Part shown: positions 52,859 through 63,827 of the stretch, piece by piece
Layout: each line of letters begins with the position of its first letter
Position numbering within the stretch: position 1 is the stretch's first letter
NCBI GenBank assembly: GCA_014155875.1
Contig: JACEFZ010017866.1
Coordinates: 62,001-126,000, forward strand
Source of the DNA: Cepaea nemoralis
Taxonomy: Eukaryota; Mollusca; Gastropoda; Stylommatophora; Helicidae
Direction: 5' to 3'
Length of the DNA stretch: 64,000 bases
Translations under genes and position numbers: made by a program
Notes under the pieces: model-generated
Told to the model about the DNA's origin: nothing
Seen by the model: the letters and a program-made list of their open reading frames with translations, nothing else
The model's database searches: none

Positions 52859-54962
52859 CTATCTCCAAACCTGCACTCGTACATGTGTGTATACATTCAA
52901 TAGTTCAAACAATAATAATACACCATGTATAGTTTTGAAATGTAATCGTGCATGTTTGTATGCTTTTCTGAAATTTGTGTATATTTTCCAAAATATGTAG
53001 GGTAATTTGTTGCTGACTTTTGTCAGTAATTCCACCGACTGATGATTTACATTGTTCAGCATAAGTATGTGTCTGAGTTGATTTGACATAGAGTTTATCA
53101 GTGGTAATAAAAAAATTTGGTTCAACAGTAATGATATAAGTAACAAAGTCTGCTGGTTTGTCATGAGTAATATCATCTGTGTTGCGTCATGATAATGTGG
53201 AAATAAAACTGTCTGTGGAGACATTTGTTTTGTATTTACAATGAGTAGTGCGAGTATAACCATCCACTGTGTGCCTTTGGTTATGTGTGTAGTCAACAGG
53301 GAGTACAGGAGGTATAGTATATACCATGATGATTTGTGATCTTTCCTCGCTGTTGTGAAATGCTTGTCTTCTGCACCTTTTTTCTCGTGATGATACACAC
53401 CAGTTTCTTGTTGTGAGATGGTATGGTGTGGTAATTTGGTCTGTTCATCCTGTTGTTGTACGATGAGTGGGGTAGTTAAGGCAGTGCTTGTTGTGGTGTT
53501 AACTTTTTGCCTTGTGTGAGTTTTGGACTTTGTGTAGTCTGTCACATTCAATACATTTCCAATTAATAAATCACAGCATGGATTGTCTAATAAAGCACAT
53601 GTTATTCTGCCTGATAGGAAAGGTGATTTTATATTGGCCCATGCCAGAGGATATTTATCTACTGTCCCTGAAACAGTTCTGCAATAGATGTACTCATCTA
53701 GGTGGTCTTTAGGATAAGCTAGGGTCTTCCGAAGACCGATAAGACAGGACCCTGTGTCGCGTACACATGTGCATACTGTGTCATTGATGTATCCCTCATG
53801 GAATGTTAGTTTTCCTAACGACAGTCTTGAGGTTTTGTTCATTTCCTCACTTTCTTGTTGAGTCTTGCTCTCTTTACATAAGGAATGAGGCTGAGTGATG
53901 TTAACAACATTATTGAAATATGGTACAAAGTCTGATGGGTAAAACTCAGTCTGTTCTGAATTTGCAGTGTTTGGTCTTGTTTTCGTCTTAGTGATGTTTA
54001 CTTTTTCTAAGTTCTTTGCTGAAATGTCTGTTGTAATGTTTATGGCTGCATTTGCTTTTGCTTTCTGTATTCTTATTACTCCTTCACATTCAAAACGTCT
54101 GTGGCCATAAGCAAGGCAAAAATGACATTTTGTTCTATATTTCCTTTGATTTACCTTTCCCAGTTTTTGTGCTATAATAGTATTTAGGTATTCTTGATAA
54201 GTGGGATTTTTATCGCATATTCCATTTTCTGTATGTGGAGTACTACAATGTTTGCACAATACTGGTTTTGTTTTCTGTGGTTTGTTTTGACAGTTTGTGG
54301 CTGCAGATGCAGTTGCTCTGACAGTGCTATTTTGTGGAGTGCTTTTCCCTGTGTCTTTAATTTGGTTGTAATATTCGCAACATTTCTTTAGTAATTCTTT
54401 GATAGGCTCTGTTTTGTGTTCTTCTAAATACTTTTCGCATTCGGCTGGTAGTGTTGCTTTAAGTTTTTCCACTACTAAGAAATCTATTATTTCCTGATTG
54501 TTGTCTTTATGTTTAATTTCAAGTGTTAGCTTCCTGTAATAGTCTTCTATTCTCTGTATATACTGGGTGAACGACTTGTCTGGGGCCGGTTTCAGATTTT
54601 GTACCTCTAATTTTAGAGTGTCCAAGTAGTCTACATAGTGTTTTAATATGTTTGTTTTGTAATATTCATAGTCTTCCTTACGCATATCTGGTATGATCTT
54701 CTGTACTTGTTTTCCATTTATTGGTAAGTATCCCCTATACCATATATACCAGCGAGTTTTTGGAATTTTATAGTCTTGCATTTTCTTCTCAAATTCCTGT
54801 GTCCAATCACGTATTAGGTTATGTTTTCTGTTACAATTTTTTTTTGTCTTGTGCCTGTGTACGCTCGAAAAAGTGTTGCAACTTTCTGTAATGTTTTGTG
54901 CCCCAGAAATCTGATTGATCTGGAAAGTGTTCATCATCTGAACTGTCTTCACTACTTGACAT
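52859..54962 (-). CDS. Gag-protease polyprotein of the LTR element
   Basis: The main frame runs 54952-52859 (697 codons). It has a capsid-like region (TRWYIWYRGYLP, SFTQYIQRIEDYYRKL, LKATLPAECEKYL), a CX2C motif (CKHCSTPHTENGIC), a CX2CX4HX4C zinc knuckle (CHFCLAYGHRRFEC), and a retropepsin with VRDTGSCLIGL and the partner CDLLIGN. The last 150 residues are hydrophobic and look like read-through of unrelated sequence. The true start is probably the ATG at 54962-54960 in another frame, giving an acidic beginning (MSSSEDSSDDE). That frame joins the main one only if the A9 tract at 54837-54845 is one base off, so the real protein may start there. Capsid and protease act in particle assembly. Confidence 0.75.
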
Positions 54963-55305
54963 TTTCTGTTACTTGATATTTAACTCTACCAATGATGTTT
55001 ACACAAGAAAATCAAAGAATGCAGATTTGGGTAATTAGCAATCAAAATTAATCAACTTATCTTTATCTGCTGACTACTCGAACGCTTGATGTACAGGAAC
55101 GTGATTCTCGTGCTAGTTACCGTCGACCTGTTCTGGTTACGCTGGTCGCTTTGTAGAATTGAAACCTGCTGTGGAAAGAAATGATGTTATTTTCGTTCTG
55201 GCTTTGTTAACAAATCTCCAATTTATACAAAATTATGACTTGATCTTCTTCTTTTCAAAAGTAGCGTTCTTTTATGCCATTTACATGGGACTGTGGTTCA
55301 AGTGT

Positions 55306-55318
55306 ACTTCTGACACCA
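55306..55318 (-). other. Putative primer-binding site
   Basis: The minus strand reads TGGTGTCAGAAGT seven bases after the element's 5' LTR. It begins with TGG, complementary to a tRNA CCA end. Which tRNA was not determined. Confidence 0.5.
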
Positions 55319-55325
55319 CTATACC

Positions 55326-55924
55326 TGTCAGAGTCTACTACTTGGCTCCGTCTCGCCCACTGGACTATGGCAGGCATATTATAACATCTACGATACATCT
55401 ACTAATAACACATGAATACAATCGGAAACTGGCAGGAGCTATCTCCTGAACCAATCATTTATTACAATATATTACAAGCTGACAACATAGTCGCACTTCA
55501 CGCTCAAACAACCGTTCACCACCACCAGCCACGCGCTAGCTCACAATGGCGATCTTTACACTGTCGCCCGCATGATCATTCACAATTACACTTCACATCA
55601 TCCCGCACATATCACATTTAGTACGTTCCTCGAATATCAATACACAATGTTCATCTCCATCTATCCGTCACAAACACTATCCTTCTATCGTTCTATCGTT
55701 CTATAGATCTCCACACGTCCGTCTCTATTCGCTGCCTCACACACACTGACTCTCTCTCCGTTGACCTTCCCGCATCACGTGGCTCTGTTCACGGGCTTCT
55801 TGCCTGACCGTCCACTAGCCAAGCCGTGGTGTCTCTTACTGCCCTTTACCTCAGTCATGCTTACACTGACTCTCGCTTACATACCGGCACTTACATTCTT
55901 CCTTACACATATAAGACCATGACA
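55326..55924 (-). repeat. LTR at the right edge (5' LTR of the element)
   Basis: 599 bp with TGTCAGAGTCT...CCATGACA ends, followed by the second CAATG (55925-55929). It would carry the promoter of the minus-strand transcript; no TATA box was assigned. Confidence 0.92.
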
Positions 55925-55929
55925 CAATG

Positions 55930-58031
55930 GCAGGCTAACATGGCATCTGGAAGAAAACCAACTCTTAACACCTCACCAAGTAGGATTCAGAAAGTACAGA
56001 TCCACTGAAGATCAAATAACCTATATAGCTCAGGAAATAGAGGATGCCTTCCAAGTGAAAAAGCACACACTAGCGGTCTGGATAGATTTAGAAAAAGCAT
56101 TTGATAAAGTATGGAAGGAAGGACTGAAAGTAAAACTACAAAAAATGCATGTCTGTGGGAAAATGTACAAATGGATCAGCCACTACCTTGAGAACAGAAC
56201 TGCCAGGACAAAAGTACAAGACAAACCAGCAAAATGATGCTGTTGGAGCAAGGTGTCCCCAAGGAGGAGTTCTTTCACCAACATTATTCCTAGCATATAT
56301 AAACGACCATCACGGAAAATTTTCCAGCCAGAGTACACACATCATCCTCTTGCAGATGACCTAGCCATATGGACATCTGAAGAATATATTAGTACAGCTA
56401 ACAGCAGAATACAGCAAGCCCTATTAGCGCTAGAGGACTGGTCAAAATCATGGCTAGTGAAGATAAGTGAGGAGAAAACAACATGCACAGTGTTCTCCCT
56501 CTCAACTAAAACTGAGCAACCTAAGCTGGTATTGAATGGAAAAATATTGCGCCATGAAGAAAATCCAAACTATCTAGGAGTCACCTTTGATCGTCGCCTG
56601 ACATGGAAGACACAGGTTGAGAAAAATCGAACAAGAGCAAGGCAAAGAATGGCAATCATGAAAAAGCTTGCTGGTACAACGTGGGGAGCAGATGAGAAAG
56701 TTCTCAAGAAGTTATATACTGGACGGTTGAGGCCAGTACTGGAATATGGCATTGCAGCTTGGGCAACAGCAGCTAAGTCAAACTTTAACAAAATAAGTAG
56801 AGTCCAAAATCAAGGAATGCGAATCATAACTGGAAGCCTGAAGACAACGCCTATTAATGAATTAGAAAAGATAACTTGTTTACAACCAATGCAGGATAGA
56901 AGAGATAGCAGAGCCCAGCAACAAGCTGAAAAATTTAGAAGATTGACAGACCACCCTATGTATAAAAGGTTTTGCAGTTTTTGGAAAGGGAAGGACTGAA
57001 GCGTAGCAAACTTTGTGGAAACTGCAAAACGAAAGATTAGGGCAGATCCCATACTTAACATATCAACAGTCAAACCCATTTACAATGCAGACAAGATCCC
57101 AGCTTGGAGACAGCAGCAACTGCCTGAGATGATAGAAAACATTCCTTGGTATTGAGAAAAAGAACACTCAGCATGAAACCGAAAGAATAGAAATAACCCT
57201 AAACTACATAAAGAACATTACCCAAGCAGCAATTGGACCCATGCATATACAGATGGATCAGCCAAAAATTCAGTAGAGAATGGAGGAGGAGGAATTCTCC
57301 TAAATTTAAAAAATGGAGTGAAAAAAACACATTCAGTGGCAACTGGAAAGTTTTCAAGTAACTTCAAAGCGGAGGTAGAAGCTCTGAAAACTGCAGCAGA
57401 AATGCTCTTGATGGAGGAAAATAAAGAGACGCAAATAGCTATCTTTACAGATGCAAAGTCAGCTGTCTCAATACTGAAGAGCAAAATCAGCACAGAACTA
57501 GCTGTCCTAAGAGCAGCACTCCATGGTCTATGCCAGAAATCCAAAAAAGTTGTAATACAGTGGATCCCATCACATTGCAGTATACCTGGAAATGAGGAGG
57601 CTGACAGACTGGCAAAAGAGGGCGGACGACTACCACAGCCTGACATAGACATAACCTATAATGAGGCAAAGAGGTTGATAAAAAGCACTTATAGAACCAA
57701 ATGGGAATCAGAGCATCCAGGCCACCAGAAGGATGATGCATATTACAAACTCGACCGAAGAGAACAAGTAGCAATCTTCAGACTCCGCACAGGACATAAC
57801 AGGCTGAAATACCACTTGTTCAACAAACTAAAGATAGGAGATACAGATGAATGTAATTGTGGAACTGGTAAAATGACAGCTAAACATTTGCTGCAAGAGT
57901 GCCCAATATATGCAGAACAGAGAAAGATAATTTGGCCCACACTTGCTTCATTCGAGGACAAACTTTATGGAGATATCAACAAGCTCAAGTCGACTGCAGC
58001 TTACTTTAACTGTATTCAGGTTGACATTTAA
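55930..58031 (+). pseudogene. LINE-A copy 3 ORF, 3' part (RT palm to RNase H)
   Basis: Frames 55930-56237, 56253-56999 and 57318-58031 continue the ORF. RT motif A is intact (VWIDLEKAFDKVW). A lost G near 56220 and a lost C near 56256 disrupt the QGGVLSP region, and the catalytic box reads LADDLAIW instead of FADD. A shift near 56975 and stops to 57240 break the thumb-RNase H linker. RNase H itself is open: FTDAKSAV, WIPSHCSIPGNEEADRLAKEG; the end has CNCGTGKMTAKHLLQEC. Clearly more decayed than copy 2. Confidence 0.85.
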
Positions 58032-58107
58032 ATGTACATGAAGAAGTATTTAGACTGCCACACTTCATACCACAGGCATGTCGGTTACACAAGCCTCCCA
58101 GATGCAT

Positions 58108-58330
58108 GAAATGGAATATTGCTTGGATAGCAAATCCATTACGTGGAAAGTCCGAATCGAAAGCTTACTGTGTGGGCTTCATAAAAGGTGGAAAAAGCGT
58201 CCTAGTGGCACAAAATGGAATATTGCTTGGATAGCAAATCCATTACGTGGAAAGTCCGAATCGAAAGCTCACTGTGTGGATGTCATCTGCAAACTGCATT
58301 CTTCTGGCTTCTGGAAGAACAGCCTATGGT
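58108..58330 (+). repeat. LINE-A 3' UTR repeat, two units
   Basis: ATGGAATATTGCTTGGATAG recurs at 58111 and 58215, spacing 104 bp. Preceded by unique 3' UTR and followed by the common terminal part. Confidence 0.8.
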
Positions 58331-58747
58331 GAACGGAAGGCCCAATATACAGAAGTGAGGCTAAGCAGCCATGTGCAGGACGTGACGATTCCTTGGGTGA
58401 GCCCAGTACCAGAGCGCTGTGTGATGGCTCTGCAATTATGGAAGCCTCCTTGGATGGCGGGGAATGCCCATGGTCTGCCCCTGATTTCCCTTGAGGGCCG
58501 ACCAGGATGCCTTTGGCTGTTCTATATGGGCAGCTGGGATGGGAGATAACACCACAACAGTGAGAGTCTAACATCCTAAGAAACCCCCGGGAAGGTTAAC
58601 CCGGTCAAACAAATGCCCGCAGAAGTCGGATGTGTCGGCCTAACGGCGCAAGAACGCAGCTCTGCTGTAAACAGGCACAACGCAATCACGTCCGAAAAAA
58701 AAAAACTCCGGATGAACGAAGAAGAAGAAGAAGTATCAATAGATACT

Positions 58748-59036
58748 AAGCATTCTACAACACAATCTTTCTACCAACTCTATGCTATTAATAATGACAG
58801 AAAAAGGGAAACAAAAAATTACAACCACAGACATGAGATTCTTGAGAAGAATACTCACTGCATCTAAAGAGAGAAAATCGGAAATGAAGGACATCAGGAC
58901 AAAATTGTGGGGTTATAGCAGCGCTAGATTTCTTAAGAAAACAGCAGGTTGAATAGTTTGTTTATATAACTAGATTACCATCTAACAGTATACCACCACA
59001 AGTAAAGATGTACAGACCAAACGGAACCAGAAGAAT
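58748..59036 (+). pseudogene. LINE-B fragment, right of LINE-A insertion
   Basis: Continues 48800-48894: CATTCTACAACACAATCTTT, CTACCAACTCTATGCTA, GACAGAAAAAG, GAGATTCTTGAGAAGAATAC match 39500-39640 and on to 39790. Several indels. It ends where the inverted hAT MITE begins. Confidence 0.8.
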
Positions 59037-59037
59037 T

Positions 59038-59368
59038 AAGATTATTTCAAGATCGCGTTAATACAAGAACCGATTACTTGATACTGTTTTTCCCTAAATA
59101 CTTTACGATTCTGTACTTCTCGCCCTTCTGAAATTCGTTTTATAATGTTAGCAGACCCACAAATCACGTTTTATGTAGATGTCTAGACATGTTCTAGTAT
59201 GTGTTATTAAATGTAGCTTCCATTTTTACGTATACTGTGTAAAATTAAAAAAGGGGGGGGGGGTGTGTAATTTATAGAGAGGAATACGACAGGGTGGGGG
59301 AGGGCGGGGAGTGACATTTTGAATATATGGTGAAGGGGTGCATGGGCCAAAATAGGTGAGAACCAATG
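59038..59368 (-). mobile_element. hAT-type MITE, truncated copy
   Basis: Reverse complement of the family at 14522 and 37082: GATCGCGTTAATACAAGAACC, ACATGTTCTAG-type block, TTTTTACGTATACTGTGTA, and the terminus GGTGAGAACCAATG at 59355-59368. The other terminus is missing (starts inside, at the AAGATCGC block). No paired 8-bp duplication is therefore expected. Confidence 0.75.
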
Positions 59369-59671
59369 TCCTAGACTAAACATCACAATTCTAGGCGAGC
59401 CAGCACCTCCAGCCAAGATCACAGATCTGCAGAATTCATTCAGATGACAGAATGTGCCCATTCACGGCCCAGCTAGTATCGTAGTTATCAATAAATATAT
59501 GTCACGGCTGTTGACAATAGAGGTCGCCGCAGCTGACCAGTCACCCGAGCTCAGTCTATGCGCTGTTTATCGTTGAGTGCCCTCTCATTCATTCAGCACA
59601 ATGGTAGTAAACATGAGTGCACCTGATTCAGTGATCCTTCTCAGCAAGTTCGATTGCAGATACCACAGCAC
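59369..59671. other. Spacer, nothing recognised
   Basis: About 300 bases without feature. Confidence 0.4.
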
Positions 59672-59721
59672 ACTCTCTCTCTCTCTCTCTCTCGTCTCTC
59701 TCTCTCTCTCTCTCTCTCTCT
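59672..59721. repeat. (TC)n microsatellite
   Basis: About 24 TC units with one interruption (CGTC near 59693). Confidence 0.95.
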
Positions 59722-60295
59722 TGGGGTTTGGAACCCTAGGTGAGGGAGGGGAGGTTAAGCTGTCCCGGCTTGTGTGGGGCCTGGTAGATGTAGAGTGCTA
59801 TTGAGGTGGTTGGAGCAAAGGCAGGGGATAGTATCTATCGTGGCAAACCAGTCCAAGCCCCGGCGGTCTTGTCACAAGGAGATCCATTGAACTCTTAGTG
59901 TTGATATTGTATTGAGAGGAGAACCATTGGACTGCTAGTGTTGATATTGTATTGAGAGGAGTACCATTGACAAAATGGTTAGAAGAGATAGCCTACCCAC
60001 GGATAGATTGACCCGTTACCTTGTATGAAATCTGTCAGAAGGGAGAAGACCTTCCACAAAGGCAAGCCGAAATCAGACACACTGGCCTCCGAGGTGCAAA
60101 ACTGGGTTTGAGACACTCCGCTGGAAAGAGGCAAGAAGACGGAGAATGTATGTGTTTCCACGGGCGCTGTTCTCCAACGGGATGTAATATTTCATGAGCT
60201 GACATCTATCCGTGTCATGTAGAAAGGCTGTCTAGAACTTTCTTTCGCTGCTTTGCCTCAGTTAAATGTACCATTTATAAATCATCATTTTGAGA

Positions 60296-60530
60296 AACGT
60301 TGCCTCAACTAATAATATAGTTGTAAAATATCGTGTAGAGAAATGTTGCCTCAACTAATGTTATAGTTGTAAATTATCGTGTATTGAAATGTTGCCTCAA
60401 CTAATGATATTGTCTAAATCATTGTGTAGAAAAATATTGCCTCAGCTAACAATATTGTTGTAAATTATCGTGTAGAGAAATATTGCCTCACTTAAACGTG
60501 CAGCTGTAAATCATCGTATAGAGAAATTTG
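60296..60530. repeat. About 46-bp tandem repeat, paralogue of 42545-42790
   Basis: Five units in the same order as copy 1, with scattered substitutions (for example AGAAAAATATTGCCTCAGC). Confidence 0.85.
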
Positions 60531-61454
60531 TATCGAAAAAATGGAAGTTGACGTCACGAGTTGGTAATGCAATGGGAAAGAAATACAACACATGACTAGG
60601 AAGCTCCGCGAATAGGAAAACCACACTGAGATATGAGCGAACGGTGCGACTGAAGTCTTTGTCAACAAACTACAAAAACAAAACAATGACAATAAAAACA
60701 AATAATATTTATCTAGGCATCCGCGTCCGAGGAGTGGTCCGATTAACACACACAGAAAATATTAACGAACAGAATAGAGAGACATGTAAAACGACGTAAC
60801 AAGGAGGAACACGGAAATGAAAATAGTATCGACAAGTAGTAATGTAATACGGAGTTCGTGCTCTGTGATACGCCTTCGGGCGAAAGAGACTGAGTCATTT
60901 GAGATGAAACATAGTGCACTGAAGTCTATCATCCTTAAGCTCTTTGACCCCAATTAAATAATGGAGAAGATGCTGGTTATAACAACGGTGTTGCTGATGA
61001 TGATGGAGACGATGATGATGATAATGATGTGATGAAAAACATCACACTGGACACTATATTTCCGGTCAGCTAGGCCGTTAAAAGCCAGACTAATAGCCCA
61101 CACTCTCTCCCCCATAAAGTAGTTTGCTTCTATCACAATCTCTCTCCCTGACCGTGAACCAGACACACAAGTGAGTGGACTGTTAAGTCAAGTGCTCACA
61201 TACGCCCTTCACTGCTCATCAAGACCATGGCACGAATCCAGGTGTCAGATATGATTTGACCTCAATTAGATGTCAATGGACAGCCGAATAATTATTTTCA
61301 TTCAATTATGGCCTGTCCACTACAAACTTGGGATGGAGTGGTACCTTAGAATGTCAGCTCTCCTCTTCTATACTGGAGAATCTACCTCTTGCTTGTAGTT
61401 AATGTTTCTTTTTCCTACCACCGTCTTTCTTAAAATGTTGACTTCTCGTCCTTG
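60531..61454. other. Spacer in duplication copy 2
   Basis: Paralogue of 42791-43747. No gene recognised. Confidence 0.4.
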
Positions 61455-61645
61455 CTTTCATTATTACCCTCTTTGGACAACAATCATCTTCAGATTAATA
61501 TCCTGTGTGGGTAAAACCGTGGTTAGCAGCTATTTGTGGCTGATTCAGTTGCATGATTATATATGGACCCTAATATAACTTCTCTTTGAGGTTGAACGGG
61601 CTAGGGGTGATGATATAATAGACATCGAAATCCCTGTCTAGGGAA

Positions 61646-61800
61646 CGTAAATTGCAAGTACCTCTGAAGTCGGAATGGGTTCGCCTGATGGCGAGGAACA
61701 GTGGTAAAAGTAAAGCTCTCACACACTCTCTCTCTCTCACACACACACCACTAGAAGTGGTAGTAAGAGTATGGACTACGCTTAAGTTCAAAGCGAGCGA
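61646..61800 (+). mobile_element. SINE-1 body, single tail unit
   Basis: GGGAACGTAAATTGCAAGTA, GAAGTCGGAATGGG, CTGATGGCGAGGAACAGTGG, a short TC/AC run, then GTATGGACTACGCTTAAG and AAGCGAGCG. It keeps slightly more 5' sequence than copy 1 (CCCTGTCTAGGGAACG) and shows the state with one tail unit. Confidence 0.75.
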
Positions 61801-61821
61801 ACGCCAAAAACCGTACTTTGG

Positions 61822-62015
61822 AGCCACGGTAGCGTAGTGGCTAGACTCCGCCTGCAGGCCCGATGGTCTTGGGTTTGAACCCACATAGATGCGGAACTGG
61901 AAGATTGACCTGGGCTCCCAGGTCGACCCAGTTGATGGATCTTCTGGAACAAGGGATGAAAACTATCAAAAGAAGTACAGATATAGAATTCTGTTCCATG
62001 TCTTCAGGGGTTTGG
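61822..62015 (+). mobile_element. SINE-4 copy, paralogue of 44358-44560
   Basis: Head GGAGCCACGGTAGCGTAGTG with A-box TAGCGTAGTGG and B-box GGGTTTGAACCC, then the same body. The boxes are closer to consensus than in copy 1. Confidence 0.78.
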
Positions 62016-62141
62016 GTAAATAATACCAGCCCCATATTTTCATAGACTATTCGACGCTCGCTGAGTGATGTGGTGTAGGCCATACAAGTCGCCTTGACTT
62101 TGTAGAAAATGTCCTGGCTTCCAATTCAGGTTAGGTCAACT

Positions 62142-62892
62142 AGGTAAGTTTAAAAAAAAAAAAATCTAGGTCGCTTTAAAAAAAAAAAATCCCCACCTCG
62201 AAGAGGATTGGAACATATGACTACCAGGCCAGCAGGCAAGGATTCAAGCCAGTTGAGATACCCCGGCTGCCTGGCCGCGGGATCTATCACATAAAACATG
62301 AATTCATCAACGATTAGTTGGCAGTAAATAAGGCCGGCCCGACACTTCAGCCGGCAGGATAGGTGAAGTTACCAAGGGCCCTGTCAACAACGCCATGCCA
62401 GATATGAGCTACAGACCACGTCTGTTGACATTCCCAATCACAGATAACCGTTCTGCCGGAGCAGCCGAGTCAACAGCTGATAACTGCATGCGATATCTAT
62501 TTCAATTCCGAAGTGACTTATTTCATCAGAATGTGATGTGTCAGATTAGAGTTGCTAGAAACGGTTCCAGCAGGCTCCTATTGCCCAAACTTTGGTTTAT
62601 TGCCGAGCCGTTTTCTTCATTGGTAAACATAAAACGTGGTTGCTGTGAGATAAGCTGTCGTTAAATGTGCTACTTTGAATTGTTTATGTATTGTGTTTCC
62701 AATCAAGACAGCCTAGATAGTTGATCGGAGCGGCCCACCTGCGTAATCAGTACACCCAGGGGGGTGAGATATTTTTCAGCCAGAATTTTTTGTGTACATT
62801 GCGGAATACAAAAGACGTGTCAAGCACTGAGCCGTTGTCCTTATTCTTCCCACAAGCCAAAGAGATACAGTTGCATGTTATTAAAATGTTGC
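62142..62892. other. Spacer in duplication copy 2
   Basis: Paralogue of 46668-47439, about 25 bases shorter near 62580-62600 where copy 1 has an extra stretch. No gene recognised. Confidence 0.4.
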
Positions 62893-63330
62893 ATGTCCTT
62901 TGCAACTTACATGGAGCCAATTTTAACATACGGCTGCACATCCTGGACAATTAGTAAACAGGCGAAAAAAATCACTGGAAGCCTTGGAGATGTCGTTTTA
63001 TAGAAGAATGCTGAAAGTTAATTGGACAGCCAAAATGAGCACTCTAGAAATTTTGAGGGAAGCTAAATCGCAAAGATAACTTATCACAAACATCAGTTAT
63101 CATTGTTTGGCAAAGTTTCAGAAGACAAACACTGGAACATGTCGTGACAACCCAACCGGAAAGATGTTCGAAAAAAAAAAGATAGAGGAAGACAGTGGGA
63201 GAAGATTTTTGAAAGTCTTGGGTCATAGCACGGAAGGGAGTCAACACACGAAATGGTCCGTGCCGTCGTAGATCGCAATTTGAGGAGAGGCATGATCGCC
63301 CACGCCAGCCGGTAAAGCACTGGATGATGA
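62893..63330 (+). pseudogene. Decayed RTE RT C-terminus, paralogue
   Basis: Same motifs as 47440-47880 (YMEPILTYGCTSWT, then MSFYRRMLKVNW in another frame). The A run at 63171-63180 is shorter and its context differs from copy 1. Confidence 0.7.
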
Positions 63331-63337
63331 TGATGTC

Positions 63338-63433
63338 ATTTGCAGGCCGTGACAATCAACGCCAACCTTAGATTGATTTTTAGACAATTTTATGTTCAGT
63401 AGTTTGCCATTGCTTTCTGAGCAAGCAATCAAC
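63338..63433 (-). mobile_element. SINE-2 fragment, paralogue of 47890-47985
   Basis: Identical blocks TTGCAGGCCGTGACAATCAA and TTATGTTCAGTAGTTTGCCA. Confidence 0.65.
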
Positions 63434-63442
63434 GATGAAGCC

Positions 63443-63827
63443 CTACTGACCCGTGTAGGGGTTGATGCCCCTTACCCCGCCGTTGAGGCGCCTTGTTTTC
63501 CCGATGTACCTCTCGCGTCTGGTCGTGCCAATTCGTACTCCCAAGTATTTCATCCTGGACAGCGATGTGGATTCACTGACGTCAGTCCTCTGTTCTCGCC
63601 ATATCTTTGAGGACGTTAATAACATCGGCACGATCCATGGGCTGGCCATCTACAGGGGGTGCAGAGCCAGCCAGTTTATCAGCTCGTTCATTTCCCTCGA
63701 CTCCCGCATGTCCCGGGACGAAGATGACTTTACGGACAACAGACTTCCGCAGCGACTCAGTCCACCGTCTACGTACAGATCCAGCTTCGACCTTCTGAAT
63801 CATGACTGCTAGGGTAAGGGGACTCAA
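63443..63827 (-). pseudogene. LINE-C-family RNase H fragment, paralogue, frameshifted
   Basis: Frames 63827-63582 and 63649-63443 carry the same sequence as 48381-47995 (VPGHAGVEGNERADKLAG). The two-base deletion near 63581 splits the frame here but not in copy 1. Confidence 0.72.

Larger units (their letters stand above)
50628..55924 (-). mobile_element. LTR retrotransposon, Gypsy-like, pol largely missing
   Basis: Two direct LTRs of about 598 bp with TGTCA...TGACA ends, a 5-bp target duplication, a purine-rich tract and a primer site that both place the element on the minus strand. The 4.1-kb interior encodes Gag and an aspartic protease but no recognisable RT or integrase, so it is non-autonomous. 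Visual comparison of the LTRs shows only about ten differences, so the insertion is recent compared with the LINE-A it split. Confidence 0.9.
48895..58732 (+). mobile_element. LINE-A copy 3, split by an LTR retrotransposon
   Basis: Flanked by GTATCAATAGATACT at 48880-48894 and 58733-58747. It lacks almost the whole 5' UTR, starting about 20 bases before the ORF, and otherwise runs to the (GAA)n tail at 58719-58732. It is interrupted at 50628-55929 by the LTR element plus its 5-bp duplication. The 3' UTR has two 103-bp units at 58108-58330. Confidence 0.92.
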
